Shown piece by piece: positions 16,049 through 25,046 of a stretch of DNA of 64,000 bases (the stretch's first letter is position 1; each line of letters starts with the position of its first letter). A model generated the notes under the pieces. That model did not search any database and was not told the origin of the DNA. It worked only from the letters and a program-made list of their open reading frames with translations. The DNA comes from Streptomyces sp. NBC_01754 (lineage in GTDB: Bacteria; Actinomycetota; Actinomycetes; Streptomycetales; Streptomycetaceae). The stretch lies in the NCBI RefSeq assembly GCF_035918015.1, contig NZ_CP109132.1, forward strand, positions 3,224,001-3,288,000, written 5' to 3'. The position numbers and the translations under genes were made by a program.

Positions 16049-18538
16049 ATGGCATTCAATCACTTACCAGCAGCCATGCACGACGCCTTGGGACCATTGT
16101 CCGTCATGCCAGTGACACACTCGGTGCCGATGGCCAAGAATCACCGCCCCAGTCGACCACCCGAGAACGGCAGCTCGCGCCCGTCTCCGGCGGTGGTCCT
16201 CGACCGGCTTGCCGCAGGGGCGAGCCGGGCAGCGCGCATCACTCATACGGAGCACCTGCCCCCGCGAGCGGGGAGCCATGCCGCCTGGCCCGATCGCATC
16301 CGGCCGGAAGTCGTCGCCGCAATTGGCCGGGCCGGGATCGACCATCCGTGGACCCACCAGGCCACCGCCGCCGAGCACGCCCTGGACGGCGAATCCGTCG
16401 TCATCGCCACGGGAACGGCGTCCGGGAAGTCCCTCGCCTATCTGGCGCCGGTCCTGAGCGCCCTCCTCGACGGCTCCCAAGCCCCGAACGGCCGAGGCGC
16501 GACCGCCCTGTATCTCGCTCCCACCAAGGCCCTCGCCGCCGACCAGCGGCGTTCGGTGAAGGCGCTCGCGGCACCGCTCGGCACCGCCGTCCGGCCCGCG
16601 GTCTACGACGGGGACACGCCGGTCGAGGAACGCGAATGGGTGCGTCAGTACGCCAACTACGTGCTGACCAATCCAGACATGCTGCACCGGGGCATACTCC
16701 CGTCCCATCCCCGCTGGGCCTCCTTCCTGCGCGCCCTGCGCTTCGTCGTCATCGACGAGTGCCACACCTACCGGGGCGTCTTCGGCTCCCATGTCGCCCA
16801 GGTGCTGCGCCGTCTGCGCCGCCTGTGCGCGCGCTACGGCTCCGATCCGGTCTTCCTCCTCGCCTCCGCCACCGCGGCGCAGCCCTCCGTGGCGGCCACT
16901 TCTCTGACCGGCCTGCCGGTCAGAGAAGTGGCCGACGACGCCTCCCCACGGGGTGAGACGGTCTTCGCGCTCTGGGAGCCGCCGCTGACCGAGCTCCACG
17001 GCGAGCGGGGGGCTCCCGTCCGCCGTACCGCCACGGCCGAGGCCGCCGACCTCCTCACCGACCTCACCCTCCAGGGCGTCCGTTCGGTCGCCTTCGTACG
17101 CTCCCGGCGCGCCGCGGAGCTCGTCTCGGTCATCGCGAAGGAGCGGCTGGCAGAGGTGGACCAGTCCCTGCCCGGCCGGGTCGCGGCCTACCGCGGCGGA
17201 TACCTGCCCGAGGAGCGACGGGCCCTGGAACAGGCGCTTCACACGGGCGACCTCCTCGGCCTGGCCGCCACAACGGCCCTGGAACTCGGCATCGACGTCT
17301 CGGGACTGGACGCCGTCGTCATGGCCGGCTATCCGGGCACCAGGGCGTCCCTGTGGCAGCAGGCGGGCCGCGCGGGGCGCGCGGGCCAGGGCGCGCTCGC
17401 GGTCCTGGTCGCCCGGGACGACCCGCTGGACACGTTCCTCGTGCACCACCCCGAAGCGCTCTTCCAGCAGCCTGTGGAGTCGACGGTCCTCGACCCCGAC
17501 AATCCGTACGTCCTCGCCCCGCACCTGTGTGCCGCCGCCGCCGAGCTTCCGCTCACCGAAGCGGATGTGGAACTCTTCGGCCCCGCCGTGCCCGAGCTGC
17601 TGCCTCGGCTGGAGGCCTCGGGACTGCTGCGCAGGCGTGCGACGGGCTGGCACTGGACCCGCCGCGAACGGGCCGCCGACCTCACCGGCATCCGAGGGGA
17701 AGGCGGGCACCCGGTCCAGATCGTCGAGGAAGGCACCGGCCGGCTGCTCGGTACGGTCGACGAGTCCGCCGCGCACACGGCCGTGCACCAGGGGGCCGTC
17801 CACCTCCACCAAGGCCGCACCTATCTCGTCCGGAAACTGGACCTGCGGGATTCCGTGGCCTTGGTGGAGGAAGCCGTCCCGCCGTACTCGACCACCGCAC
17901 GGGACACGACCGCCATCGCCGTCCTGGAGACCGACACCGCGATTCCCTGGGGTGACGGACGGCTCTGCTTCGGTTCCGTGGAGGTCACCAACCAGGTCGT
18001 CTCCTTCCTGCGCCGCAGACTGATCACCGGAGAGGTCCTGGGCGAGACCAAACTCGATCTGCCGCCCCGTACCCTGCGTACCCGTGCCGTGTGGTGGACG
18101 GTCACCGAGAACCAGCTCGACGCCGCCCGGATCGGGCCCGAGATCCTCGGAGGTGCGCTGCACGCCGCCGAACACGCCTCGATCGGAATGCTCCCCCTGT
18201 TCGCCACCTGTGACCGCTGGGACATCGGTGGTGTCTCCGTGCCGCTCCACCCCGACACGTTGCTGCCGACGGTCTTCGTCTACGACGGCCACCCTGGCGG
18301 GGCGGGTTTCGCCGAACGGGCCTTCCGTACCGCGCGTGCGTGGCTTACGGCGACCCGACAGGCCATCGCGTCCTGCGAGTGCGAGGCCGGCTGCCCGTCC
18401 TGCATCCAGTCGCCCAAGTGCGGCAACGGCAACGAGCCGTTGCACAAGCGGGGCGCTGTGCGCCTCCTGACCGAGCTCCTCGCGACCGCGCCCCCCGACC
18501 CCGGCGAGGAGCCACAGCCGTCAGACGCCGCGGGATAG
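16049..18538 (+). CDS. DEAH-box helicase of the YprA/MrfA (DUF1998) family
   Basis: This superfamily 2 helicase is divergent from bldG. I take the ATG at 16049 (MAFNHLPAAM, 829 residues) from remembered relatives; ATG 16106 and 16130 are possible and no strong ribosome site decides. Motif I is ATGTASGKS, motif II is the DECH box in VVIDECHTYRG, and motif VI is QQAGRAGRAGQG. The C-terminal domain ends with CECEAGCPSCIQSPKCG, the four-cysteine metal-binding cluster of DUF1998 proteins such as Bacillus MrfA, which helps repair mitomycin lesions. In actinobacteria it is consistently next to tad-type secretion genes (the helicase/secretion neighbourhood). DNA repair is therefore the family-based guess; the link to the pilus locus is unexplained. 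Confidence 0.85.
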   Translation: MAFNHLPAAMHDALGPLSVMPVTHSVPMAKNHRPSRPPENGSSRPSPAVVLDRLAAGASRAARITHTEHLPPRAGSHAAWPDRIRPEVVAAIGRAGIDHPWTHQATAAEHALDGESVVIATGTASGKSLAYLAPVLSALLDGSQAPNGRGATALYLAPTKALAADQRRSVKALAAPLGTAVRPAVYDGDTPVEEREWVRQYANYVLTNPDMLHRGILPSHPRWASFLRALRFVVIDECHTYRGVFGSHVAQVLRRLRRLCARYGSDPVFLLASATAAQPSVAATSLTGLPVREVADDASPRGETVFALWEPPLTELHGERGAPVRRTATAEAADLLTDLTLQGVRSVAFVRSRRAAELVSVIAKERLAEVDQSLPGRVAAYRGGYLPEERRALEQALHTGDLLGLAATTALELGIDVSGLDAVVMAGYPGTRASLWQQAGRAGRAGQGALAVLVARDDPLDTFLVHHPEALFQQPVESTVLDPDNPYVLAPHLCAAAAELPLTEADVELFGPAVPELLPRLEASGLLRRRATGWHWTRRERAADLTGIRGEGGHPVQIVEEGTGRLLGTVDESAAHTAVHQGAVHLHQGRTYLVRKLDLRDSVALVEEAVPPYSTTARDTTAIAVLETDTAIPWGDGRLCFGSVEVTNQVVSFLRRRLITGEVLGETKLDLPPRTLRTRAVWWTVTENQLDAARIGPEILGGALHAAEHASIGMLPLFATCDRWDIGGVSVPLHPDTLLPTVFVYDGHPGGAGFAERAFRTARAWLTATRQAIASCECEAGCPSCIQSPKCGNGNEPLHKRGAVRLLTELLATAPPDPGEEPQPSDAAG

Positions 18539-18575
18539 GCCGGCGGTCCGCCGCCTCGGCGTCCTGGGCGGCGGA

Positions 18576-18944
18576 TCAGAGGCCCGGGGGGCCTGCCCTC
18601 GATCTGGCCTCCGGTGCATACGGCCCGAAGCGTGCGCGCGCCGTCACATCGGCGATGTCGGCCTGGACCGCACACCGCACCAGCTCCGCCTCCTGGGCCC
18701 CGGCCACCGTCCTCGCCGCCGCGCACGCCTCGGCCGCTCCCAGAAGTGCGCGATCGGCCGCCGCCAGAGCGGCCAGGTCCGCTGCCGCACCCGCCTTGTG
18801 CCTGGCCGCCACGGCCTGGCCGAGCGCGAGGACCACCGCGAAGACCACGCACAGCGTCGCAGTCGTCACGGCCACCCACACCGTCGCCAGGCCCCGGTCC
18901 CGGCCCCCCGTACCGGTCGCGTATCGCTTCAGCACCCCCCTCAC
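18576..18944 (-). CDS. TadG-like helicase/secretion-neighbourhood pilus protein
   Basis: About 122 residues from GTG 18944, which overlaps the stop of the upstream TadE gene as GTGA; GTG 18935 with GGGGGG just before it is an alternative. After a short basic leader (RYATGTGGRDRGLATVW) there is a single hydrophobic helix (VAVTTATLCVVFAVVLALG), then an Ala-rich segment with two cysteines. This is the TadE/TadG-like pattern of a pseudopilin-type protein. It ends the tad operon. Confidence 0.75.
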   Translation of the reverse strand: MRGVLKRYATGTGGRDRGLATVWVAVTTATLCVVFAVVLALGQAVAARHKAGAAADLAALAAADRALLGAAEACAAARTVAGAQEAELVRCAVQADIADVTARARFGPYAPEARSRAGPPGL

Positions 18945-19369
18945 GCGTCCGTCCCCACGGTGTCCTCGGCCAAGGCGGCCGCCTCGGAGCTCAGTGTCAG
19001 GGCGAGTGCGCCCGGGCCGGGGGCCGGTGACTCCACCCGGACCCGCCACAGGTCCCCCGCCCGCTCCACCGCGACCCGGGCTCCGGCCGGTGCCGCCTCA
19101 TGCGCGGCGGACAGCACCGCTGACTCCGGTTCCGAGCGCGCCGCTGCCCGCGCCCCGGCCCGGGCGGCGTCCACACAGCGGATCTGGTCGGACGCGGCGA
19201 CCAGGGCCCAGACGAGAGCCAGGACGAACACGACCAGCACGGGGACGGCCATGGCGGCCTCCGCCGTCACCGCACCCCGGTCAGCTCTTCGTGGCCTGTC
19301 CCAGACCCGCGAACAGCCCGTCCGCCCCCGACCGGTACCGCACTCCCCCGACCGATCAGAACTTCGCAT
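18941..19369 (-). CDS. TadE-family minor pilin-like protein
   Basis: This 142-residue protein starts at ATG 19369, overlapping the preceding pilin gene by 14 bases with AAGGAC upstream, so translation is coupled. A basic leader ends in RGAVTAEAAMAVPVLVVFVL, the TadE signature of a prepilin-like cleavage region followed by a membrane helix (about 38-60). The C-terminal half is extracytoplasmic. TadE and TadF proteins assist Flp pilus assembly. Confidence 0.82.
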   Translation of the reverse strand: MRSSDRSGECGTGRGRTGCSRVWDRPRRADRGAVTAEAAMAVPVLVVFVLALVWALVAASDQIRCVDAARAGARAAARSEPESAVLSAAHEAAPAGARVAVERAGDLWRVRVESPAPGPGALALTLSSEAAALAEDTVGTDA

Positions 19370-19622
19370 CAAGGGCGTCCTTGATCAGCGACTGCAGAGC
19401 GGTCAACACAGCTCCGCTGGTCACCACCTTGTAGAGCACAGCGGCGAACGCACACGCCGCAATGGTCCCCACGGCGTACTCGGACGTCGTCATCCCTTGG
19501 TCCCGCCGACCGGCCCTCATGAGCCCGCCGATCCTGTTCCCCCAGACACGGCGCATCGAACTCATCGCCCGTGTCATCACGTTCTTCTGCATCTCGGCCC
19601 CGTTCGTCTCGTGTCTCGTCAT
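19356..19622 (-). CDS. Flp-pilin-like protein (DUF4244 type)
   Basis: This protein has up to 88 residues from ATG 19622; ATG 19592 (MQKNVMTRAM) would give 78. The basic leader ends RRDQGMTTSEYAVGTIAACAF, where the Gly-Met/Thr-Ser-Glu-Tyr context resembles the prepilin cleavage site with the conserved Glu at mature position 5. A hydrophobic helix of about 22 residues follows, then a short tail. This is the size and plan of Flp pilins, so it is probably the major subunit secreted by the adjacent TadA/TadB/TadC machine. Confidence 0.82.
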   Translation of the reverse strand: MTRHETNGAEMQKNVMTRAMSSMRRVWGNRIGGLMRAGRRDQGMTTSEYAVGTIAACAFAAVLYKVVTSGAVLTALQSLIKDALDAKF

Positions 19623-19748
19623 GTCACTCGGTGGTCACGCGCTCGGTGTCGTGCAACTCCTGTCGTGCCGCCGGGTACCGGAATCGCGTTCCGGTGGCTC
19701 GGCTCGCTCTCGCGTCAGACAGACGTCCGGCGGAGCCCGTCCTCCCCG

Positions 19749-20558
19749 TCAGGTGCGCTGCAACAGACCGGTCGCAAGGCCGATCACCACCGGTGCCACG
19801 CCCACGGCCAGAAAGGCGGGCAGGAAGCACAGTCCGACCGGTGCGGTGATCAGCACGCCCGCACGCTGGGCACGCGCCACAGACGCGCTCGCCCGCGCAC
19901 CACGTATCTCGTCGGCCAACCGGGATACGGGGTCCGCCGCCGGAGCCCCAGTCGCTCCGGCCCGCTCCAGGCACCGGGCCAGCGGCGCGGCGCCTGGTAT
20001 CTCCCCGAACCGTCCCCAAGCGTCCGCCGGTTCGACGCCGAGCCGGATCTCGGCGGCTGTGCGGGCCAGCCGGGCGCCGAGAGGGCCGCTCACGGACTCA
20101 CCGACCGCCTCCGCCGCGTCCTGCGGTCCGGCACCCACCAACAGACAGGCGGCCAGAAGGTCGGCGGCGATGGGCAGTTGACCGACGGCCGAAGCGGCCT
20201 CCGCCTTCGCCGCCGCAGTGGTCCCACGTACCTCTGCGGCCCGCTGCCACCGCCATACGCCGTACGCCGCCGCGAGCCCTGCCCCACAGCCGGTGACCCC
20301 ACCCACGAGGAACCAGCCGGCCGACCATGCCCCCAGCGATGCCGCACACCGTCGCACGCCGTCCCGGACAGCGGGTCGCCGCAGAAGTCTCCGGCCGTGC
20401 CACGGACGGGAGGCAGCGACGGACGTCAGCCGTGTCCCCCGCCGACGCGTCGTCCGCTCCTGTCGGCACCCCGCCAGCAGGGCACCCAGATACACGGCCG
20501 CCCCCCAGAGCACCCCCGACACCACCGTCCGGTGGATCGCTTCCGGCAGTCCGCTCAC
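19749..20558 (-). CDS. tadC: TadC-like type II secretion F-domain membrane protein
   Basis: This 269-residue inner-membrane platform protein has hydrophobic segments near residues 14-31, 76-100 and 232-262, with a cytoplasmic helical T2SSF region between them (AAAEAVGESVSGPLGARL, LARCLERAGATGAP). It overlaps tadB by four bases (ATGA), so the two are translated together. TadB and TadC couple the TadA ATPase to pilin extrusion. A gap of about 126 bases separates it from the pilin gene. Confidence 0.87.
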   Translation of the reverse strand: MSGLPEAIHRTVVSGVLWGAAVYLGALLAGCRQERTTRRRGTRLTSVAASRPWHGRRLLRRPAVRDGVRRCAASLGAWSAGWFLVGGVTGCGAGLAAAYGVWRWQRAAEVRGTTAAAKAEAASAVGQLPIAADLLAACLLVGAGPQDAAEAVGESVSGPLGARLARTAAEIRLGVEPADAWGRFGEIPGAAPLARCLERAGATGAPAADPVSRLADEIRGARASASVARAQRAGVLITAPVGLCFLPAFLAVGVAPVVIGLATGLLQRT

Positions 20559-21427
20559 ATCCCTTCCCCCGCCCGCACGATCCGTGTCGCCCAGAACAGC
20601 CCCGCCCCTTCCAGCAGGGATCCGGTGACCAGGCAGACCAGACCCCCCGGACTGTGCAGCAGCACCTCCAGCGGATCAGCCCCCAGCGCCGCCCCCAGTC
20701 CCAGGCCCACCACGGGCAACAGCGCCAGCACCACCACCGTGGACCAGGCTCCGGCCAACTGCGCCCGTAGCTCCTCCCGGCCCCGCCGCTCGGCACGCAT
20801 CGCGTGCTCGAGGCGTGCCAGACCCGTCGCCAGGCCGGCTCCACCGTCGACCGCCACCCGCCAGCAGGCCGCGACCCCGGCCAGCCCTTCACGGCCTGAC
20901 AGCCCCGAGGCCTTCCGGAGGGCACCGGGCACGTCGCCGCCGAAGCGAGCGGCCGCCAGAACCGCGGTCTCGGCAGCGCCCAGAGCTCCCCCGCCCCTCC
21001 CCACAGCGAGCAGCGCCTGACCTGGCTCACGCCCGGCCCGCAGCTCTCCCACCAGCGCTCCGCAGAGCGCCGTCACCGCGGCGGCCGCTCGCTCACGGCC
21101 GCGGCGCGACGCCCGCCGCCGAATCCACCGCCGCACCAGCGGTACCGCGACGGCTCCCGCCGACAGCGGAATCACCGACTCCCCCAGCACCGCGAACAGG
21201 ACCGCCACAGGTACACACAGCCACTCACGACGGTCGTCGAGGTGGGCCCGGGTCCTGGCCCATGCTCCGGCCGACGGCCGTTCATCGGGCCGGTGGACCG
21301 CGAACACCGCCCGCGCCCGTCTCGGCCCCGGCTCCCTGGTGAGAGCCAGTCCACCTGACACCCCGGCACCGGCAGCCATCACCAGGGACGGCAGCAGGAT
21401 CGAGGGGCCGACGTCCATGACCGTCAT
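20555..21427 (-). CDS. tadB: TadB-like type II secretion F-domain membrane protein
   Basis: This 290-residue partner of TadC has membrane segments near residues 8-27, 72-96 and 235-280, and a cytoplasmic T2SSF domain (ALCGALVGELRAGREPGQAL, GGDVPGALRKASG, RLEHAMRAERRGREELRAQ). The ATG 21427 start overlaps the tadA stop by four bases, and its own stop overlaps tadC by four, showing an operon with tight translational coupling. Confidence 0.88.
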   Translation of the reverse strand: MTVMDVGPSILLPSLVMAAGAGVSGGLALTREPGPRRARAVFAVHRPDERPSAGAWARTRAHLDDRREWLCVPVAVLFAVLGESVIPLSAGAVAVPLVRRWIRRRASRRGRERAAAAVTALCGALVGELRAGREPGQALLAVGRGGGALGAAETAVLAAARFGGDVPGALRKASGLSGREGLAGVAACWRVAVDGGAGLATGLARLEHAMRAERRGREELRAQLAGAWSTVVVLALLPVVGLGLGAALGADPLEVLLHSPGGLVCLVTGSLLEGAGLFWATRIVRAGEGM

Positions 21428-22572
21428 ACCGCTCCGCCGATCAACGACTCCAGCCGCTCCCAGCCCCGCTCCGGCGCGAACCCACCGCCGTCCCGGCGCA
21501 GTGCGGGCATGGTGACCACGAGTCCCGCGTCGTCCCGCCCGAGCACATGCACCTCCGACAGCCTCCGCCGGCCGTCCCGGTCACGTACGAGGTGGAGGAC
21601 CACCGACAGCGCAGCCGCCAACTGACTGTGCAGTGCCGCGCGGTCGAGCCCCGCAGCCGTACCCAAGGCCTCGAGTCGGGCCGGGACGTGCTCGGCCGCG
21701 TTGGCGTGCACCGTGCCGCAACCGCCTTCGTGCCCCGTGTTCAGCGCTGCCAGCAGGTCTGCCACCTCGGCGCCGCGTACCTCCCCGACCACAAGACGGT
21801 CAGGACGCATGCGCAGAGCCTGGCGCACCAGGTCCCGGAGGGTCACCTGTCCGGCCCCCTCCTGGTTGGCCGGACGCGACTCCAGACGCACGACGTGCGG
21901 GTGATCCGGGCGGAGTTCGGCCGAGTCCTCGGCGAGCACGATGCGCTCCTGGGGCCCGACCGCGCCCAGAAGGCTCGACAGCAGAGTCGTCTTCCCCGCG
22001 CCCGTCCCTCCGCTGATCAGATAGGAGACGCGTGCTTCGACCAGAGCTCGCAGAAGCCGGTCGCCACCGGGCGGAACCGTCCCCGCCCGGACGAGCTCCT
22101 CCAGCGTGAACGCCCGGGGGCGGACCACTCGCAGCGACAAGCACGTCGAACCGACGGACACCGGCGGCAGGATCGCGTGCATCCGGGTCCCGTCCGGCAA
22201 CCGTGCGTCCACCCAGGGCCGGGCGTCGTCCAGTCGGCGCCCGGCGACCGCCGCGAGCCGCTGTGCCAGCCGTCTGACGGCCGCCGCGTCCTGGAAGGTG
22301 ATGCGGGTCAGCTCCAGTCCGCCGCCCCGGTCCACCCATACCCGGTCGGGTGCGGACACCAGGACGTCGGTGACCGCCGGATCGGCCAGCAGGCGTTCCA
22401 GCACTCCGGTGCCGACCAGTTCACCCCGCAACGTCTCGGCCGCGCCGAGCACCTCCACATCGCCCAGCAGACGCCCCTGCGCCCTCAGCGCGGCGGCCAC
22501 CCCGGCAGGAGTGGGCGCCGCACCGCTGCGAGCCAGCCGTTGCCGCACGGCATCGAGCAGCACCTCGGTCAT
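21424..22572 (-). CDS. tadA: TadA/CpaF secretion ATPase
   Basis: This 382-residue GspE-family hexameric ATPase powers Flp pilus assembly. The N-terminal domain is followed by the Walker A GGTGAGKT (188-195, Lys194), the Asp-box/Walker B area IVLAEDSAELRPDHPHVVRL, and a His-box-like GHEGGCGTVHAN. DARLPDGTRMHAILPP is the typical CpaF signature. The start ATG 22572 overlaps the upstream ssd stop by four bases. Confidence 0.93.
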   Translation of the reverse strand: MTEVLLDAVRQRLARSGAAPTPAGVAAALRAQGRLLGDVEVLGAAETLRGELVGTGVLERLLADPAVTDVLVSAPDRVWVDRGGGLELTRITFQDAAAVRRLAQRLAAVAGRRLDDARPWVDARLPDGTRMHAILPPVSVGSTCLSLRVVRPRAFTLEELVRAGTVPPGGDRLLRALVEARVSYLISGGTGAGKTTLLSSLLGAVGPQERIVLAEDSAELRPDHPHVVRLESRPANQEGAGQVTLRDLVRQALRMRPDRLVVGEVRGAEVADLLAALNTGHEGGCGTVHANAAEHVPARLEALGTAAGLDRAALHSQLAAALSVVLHLVRDRDGRRRLSEVHVLGRDDAGLVVTMPALRRDGGGFAPERGWERLESLIGGAV

Positions 22573-23705
22573 GGTCCACCCGCCCCGGAAACCGCCGTGG
22601 CACCCTCGGCACCGCGCGGGATGTCCGCCAGATCCCAGAAGGCAGCGCAGAAGCGGGCCAGTGGGCCACGCGGATCGCCTCCCGGCGGCTCGCCGCTGCT
22701 CCCCGCCGCCACCAGGCCAGCCTCAAGTGGGAGCTCACCCACCAGAGGCAACCCCAGCGCCTGAGCCACCCATTGCTCGTCGAGTCCCGCCGAGTAGGGC
22801 CCCCGTGCGACGACCCGCAGATCCTTCAGGACCGTCCCGGCCGCCGACGCCACCCGCTTGGCGGCGGCGACCGCCCTGAGCTCTCCCGGCACGACCAGGA
22901 GGCCGGCATCGAGCTGCGCCAGCGCCTCGGCCACACTGTCGTCGACCCGGCGCGGCAGGTCCACCACCACTACCCCTCCGAGACGACGCGCCGCGGCCAG
23001 CACCGCCTGTATGGCCTGCGGTGGAACGGCAACTTCCTCGCCCCGCCCCCAACTGAGCACGCGCAAGCCGTGCAGGGCGGGCAGCGATTCCTCCAGTGCT
23101 CCTCCACCCACCCTGCCCTTGGAACGGGCGAAATCCGGCCATCGCATCCCCTCGGATTCCTCGCCACCGAGCAGGACGTCGATGCCGCCACCCATGGGGT
23201 CGCCGTCGATCAGCATGGTGCGCCGACCGGACCTCGCCGCAGTCACGGCGAGTGCGCAGGCCAGCGTGGACGCGCCGGAGCCGCCCCGCCCGCCCATCAC
23301 TCCGACGGTGAGTGCCGGACGCCCGACCCCTTCGACGGCATTGGCGATCTGATCGACGAGCCAGCTCTCCGCATCCGGCAGCCGCAGCACGTATTCGGCC
23401 CCGATCTCCACTGCGCGGCGCCAGACGTCCGGGTCGCCCTGATCACGCCCGACGAGCATCACGCCACGTCTGCGCACCGCTCCCCGGCACCGGGCGGCCG
23501 CGTCGTCCCCCACCAGGACCATCGGTGCCCGCTCCCAGCCCTCCCGCCCTGCCGGAGGACCGTGGTGGACTTCGGGCATCGCCCCGGCGGCCGCACACAG
23601 TCTCAGGAGGTCGTCCAGCAAATGCGCGTCCTCCGTCACGATCAACGGCCCGCCACTCACCTCCCCGGCGTTCGGCAGGCCTTCTCGTGTGTCGCTTCCA
23701 GCCAT
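22569..23705 (-). CDS. ssd: Ssd/TadZ-like CpaE-family localisation ATPase
   Basis: This 378-residue protein starts at ATG 23705 with GGAG five bases upstream. The N-terminal third resembles a degenerate receiver domain, as in CpaE/TadZ. The rest is a MinD/ParA-like fold with a deviant P-loop GGRGGSGAST (no signature Lys) and LIDGDPMGGGIDVLLGGE. In actinobacteria this family is called septum-site determining protein (Ssd) and heads the tad operon. TadZ proteins position the secretion machine, so this is the probable polar or septal landmark for the pilus. Confidence 0.86.
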   Translation of the reverse strand: MAGSDTREGLPNAGEVSGGPLIVTEDAHLLDDLLRLCAAAGAMPEVHHGPPAGREGWERAPMVLVGDDAAARCRGAVRRRGVMLVGRDQGDPDVWRRAVEIGAEYVLRLPDAESWLVDQIANAVEGVGRPALTVGVMGGRGGSGASTLACALAVTAARSGRRTMLIDGDPMGGGIDVLLGGEESEGMRWPDFARSKGRVGGGALEESLPALHGLRVLSWGRGEEVAVPPQAIQAVLAAARRLGGVVVVDLPRRVDDSVAEALAQLDAGLLVVPGELRAVAAAKRVASAAGTVLKDLRVVARGPYSAGLDEQWVAQALGLPLVGELPLEAGLVAAGSSGEPPGGDPRGPLARFCAAFWDLADIPRGAEGATAVSGAGGP

Positions 23706-24203
23706 GGTCTCCGCCCCTTCCCACTGCCCCTTCAGTGCGGTTCGCGGCGCTCTCGGACCGTTCCGAGACGCGCGATTCCGGAACCCATGGACTTCACGGG
23801 TGGAATCAACATGCAACGTCCCGGAAAAACATGTGGATCTTGGTCGCGAACTGTGGACAACCCGGGCTTTGTGAATATCCCCGTAGCTCGTACAGGCGAC
23901 ATTCGGAGCGCATCCCTTCCCTCACACAGCGTGATGCCCCACGCTGGCACGAGAGCACCGCAAACATCAGGCGATACGGCCTGCCGGAAGGAAGGGGTCG
24001 CGCGCGGAGCGGAAAAATCGCATGTGGACATGCGACGACCCCCGCCGGGGGGGAGAGCGGGGGTCGTCCCCAGATCCGACTCGGGGGGGGAGGAGCCGGA
24101 CCGGGTTAGCACGGTCGCGAACGATCCGTGACTTCCATGGTGTACCCGAGCGTCTTCTCGGGCAAACCCACCCACCGGAGTTTACGCCGAATGGTGGGCC
24201 CTT
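23706..24203. other. divergent promoter region between the tad operon and the HAD phosphatase
   Basis: 498 bases without a supported gene. It holds the promoters of the tad operon (minus) and the HAD gene (plus). The most visible structure is the 12-bp perfect hairpin at 24034-24068. GC content is lower than in flanking coding DNA around 23800-23900. Confidence 0.5.
24034..24068. terminator. strong stem-loop between divergent genes
   Basis: GACGACCCCCGC (24034-24045) pairs perfectly with GCGGGGGTCGTC (24057-24068) around an 11-base loop. It lies between two divergent genes, so it is not at an obvious gene end. It may be a terminator of a small RNA, an mRNA leader structure or a regulator site. 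Confidence 0.5.
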
Positions 24204-25046
24204 ATGCTCAGCTTTGTGGAAAACTGCTTCTCACCCCGCACAGCAGCCTTCTTTGACCTGGACAAGACGGTCATTGCGAAGTCATCGACCCTCACCTTCA
24301 GCAAGTCCTTCTACCAAGGCGGGCTGATCAACCGCCGCGCCGTACTGCGGACCGCGTACACGCAGTTCGTGTTCCTCGCCGGAGGCGCCGATCACGACCA
24401 GATGGAGCGGATGCGTGAATACCTCTCGGCACTCTGCAAGGGATGGAACGTCCAACAGGTCAAGGAGTTGGTCGCCGAGACCCTCCACGACCTGATCGAC
24501 CCGATCATCTACGACGAGGCCGCCACCCTCATCGAGGAACATCACACCGCCGGGCGTGACGTGGTCATCGTGTCGACCTCCGGCGCCGAAGTGGTCGAAC
24601 CGATCGGCGAACTGCTCGGCGCGGATCGGGTGGTCGCCACTCGCATGGTCGTCGGTGACGACGGCTGCTTCACCGGCGAGGTGGAGTACTACGCCTACGG
24701 GCCGACCAAGGCCGAAGCCGTGAAGGAGCTCGCCGCGTCGGAGGGGTACGACCTCTCGCGCTGTTACGCCTACAGCGACTCGGCCACCGATGTGCCGATG
24801 CTGGAGGCGGTCGGACACCCCCATGCGGTCAACCCGGACCGGGCCCTGAGGCGTGAGGCGACCCTCCGGGAATGGCCGATTCTCGTCTTCGACCGCCCTG
24901 TCCGCCTCAAGCAGCGACTGCCCGCCTTCTCCATGCCGGCACGCCCCGCTCTTGTGGCTGCCGCAGCAGTGAGTGCGGCAGCCGTGGCCGCGGGCGTCGT
25001 CTGGTACACCAGCCGACGCCGCCGCACTCCCGCGCTCAACGGCTGA
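24204..25046 (+). CDS. HAD-IB family phosphatase with C-terminal membrane anchor
   Basis: This 280-residue protein belongs to the SerB/CicA-like HAD subfamily IB. Motif I is FFDLDKT (nucleophile Asp18, acid Asp20), motif II lies in VVIVSTSGAE, and motif III/IV is CYAYSDSATDVPML. These residues support Mg-dependent phosphohydrolase activity; the substrate is unknown. The last 40 residues contain an Ala-rich hydrophobic helix (about 247-266) followed by RRRR, which suggests a C-terminal membrane anchor. The equivalent S. coelicolor gene is, from memory, annotated as associated with morphological differentiation. Confidence 0.85.
   Translation: MLSFVENCFSPRTAAFFDLDKTVIAKSSTLTFSKSFYQGGLINRRAVLRTAYTQFVFLAGGADHDQMERMREYLSALCKGWNVQQVKELVAETLHDLIDPIIYDEAATLIEEHHTAGRDVVIVSTSGAEVVEPIGELLGADRVVATRMVVGDDGCFTGEVEYYAYGPTKAEAVKELAASEGYDLSRCYAYSDSATDVPMLEAVGHPHAVNPDRALRREATLREWPILVFDRPVRLKQRLPAFSMPARPALVAAAAVSAAAVAAGVVWYTSRRRRTPALNG

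Noticed and set aside
16064..18445. 793-codon minus-strand frame opposite the helicase
   Set aside because: Antisense to clear helicase motifs; composition typical of GC shadow frames.
23732..24175. 147-codon minus frame upstream of ssd
   Set aside because: It spans the divergent promoter region and the 12-bp hairpin, with no conserved features.
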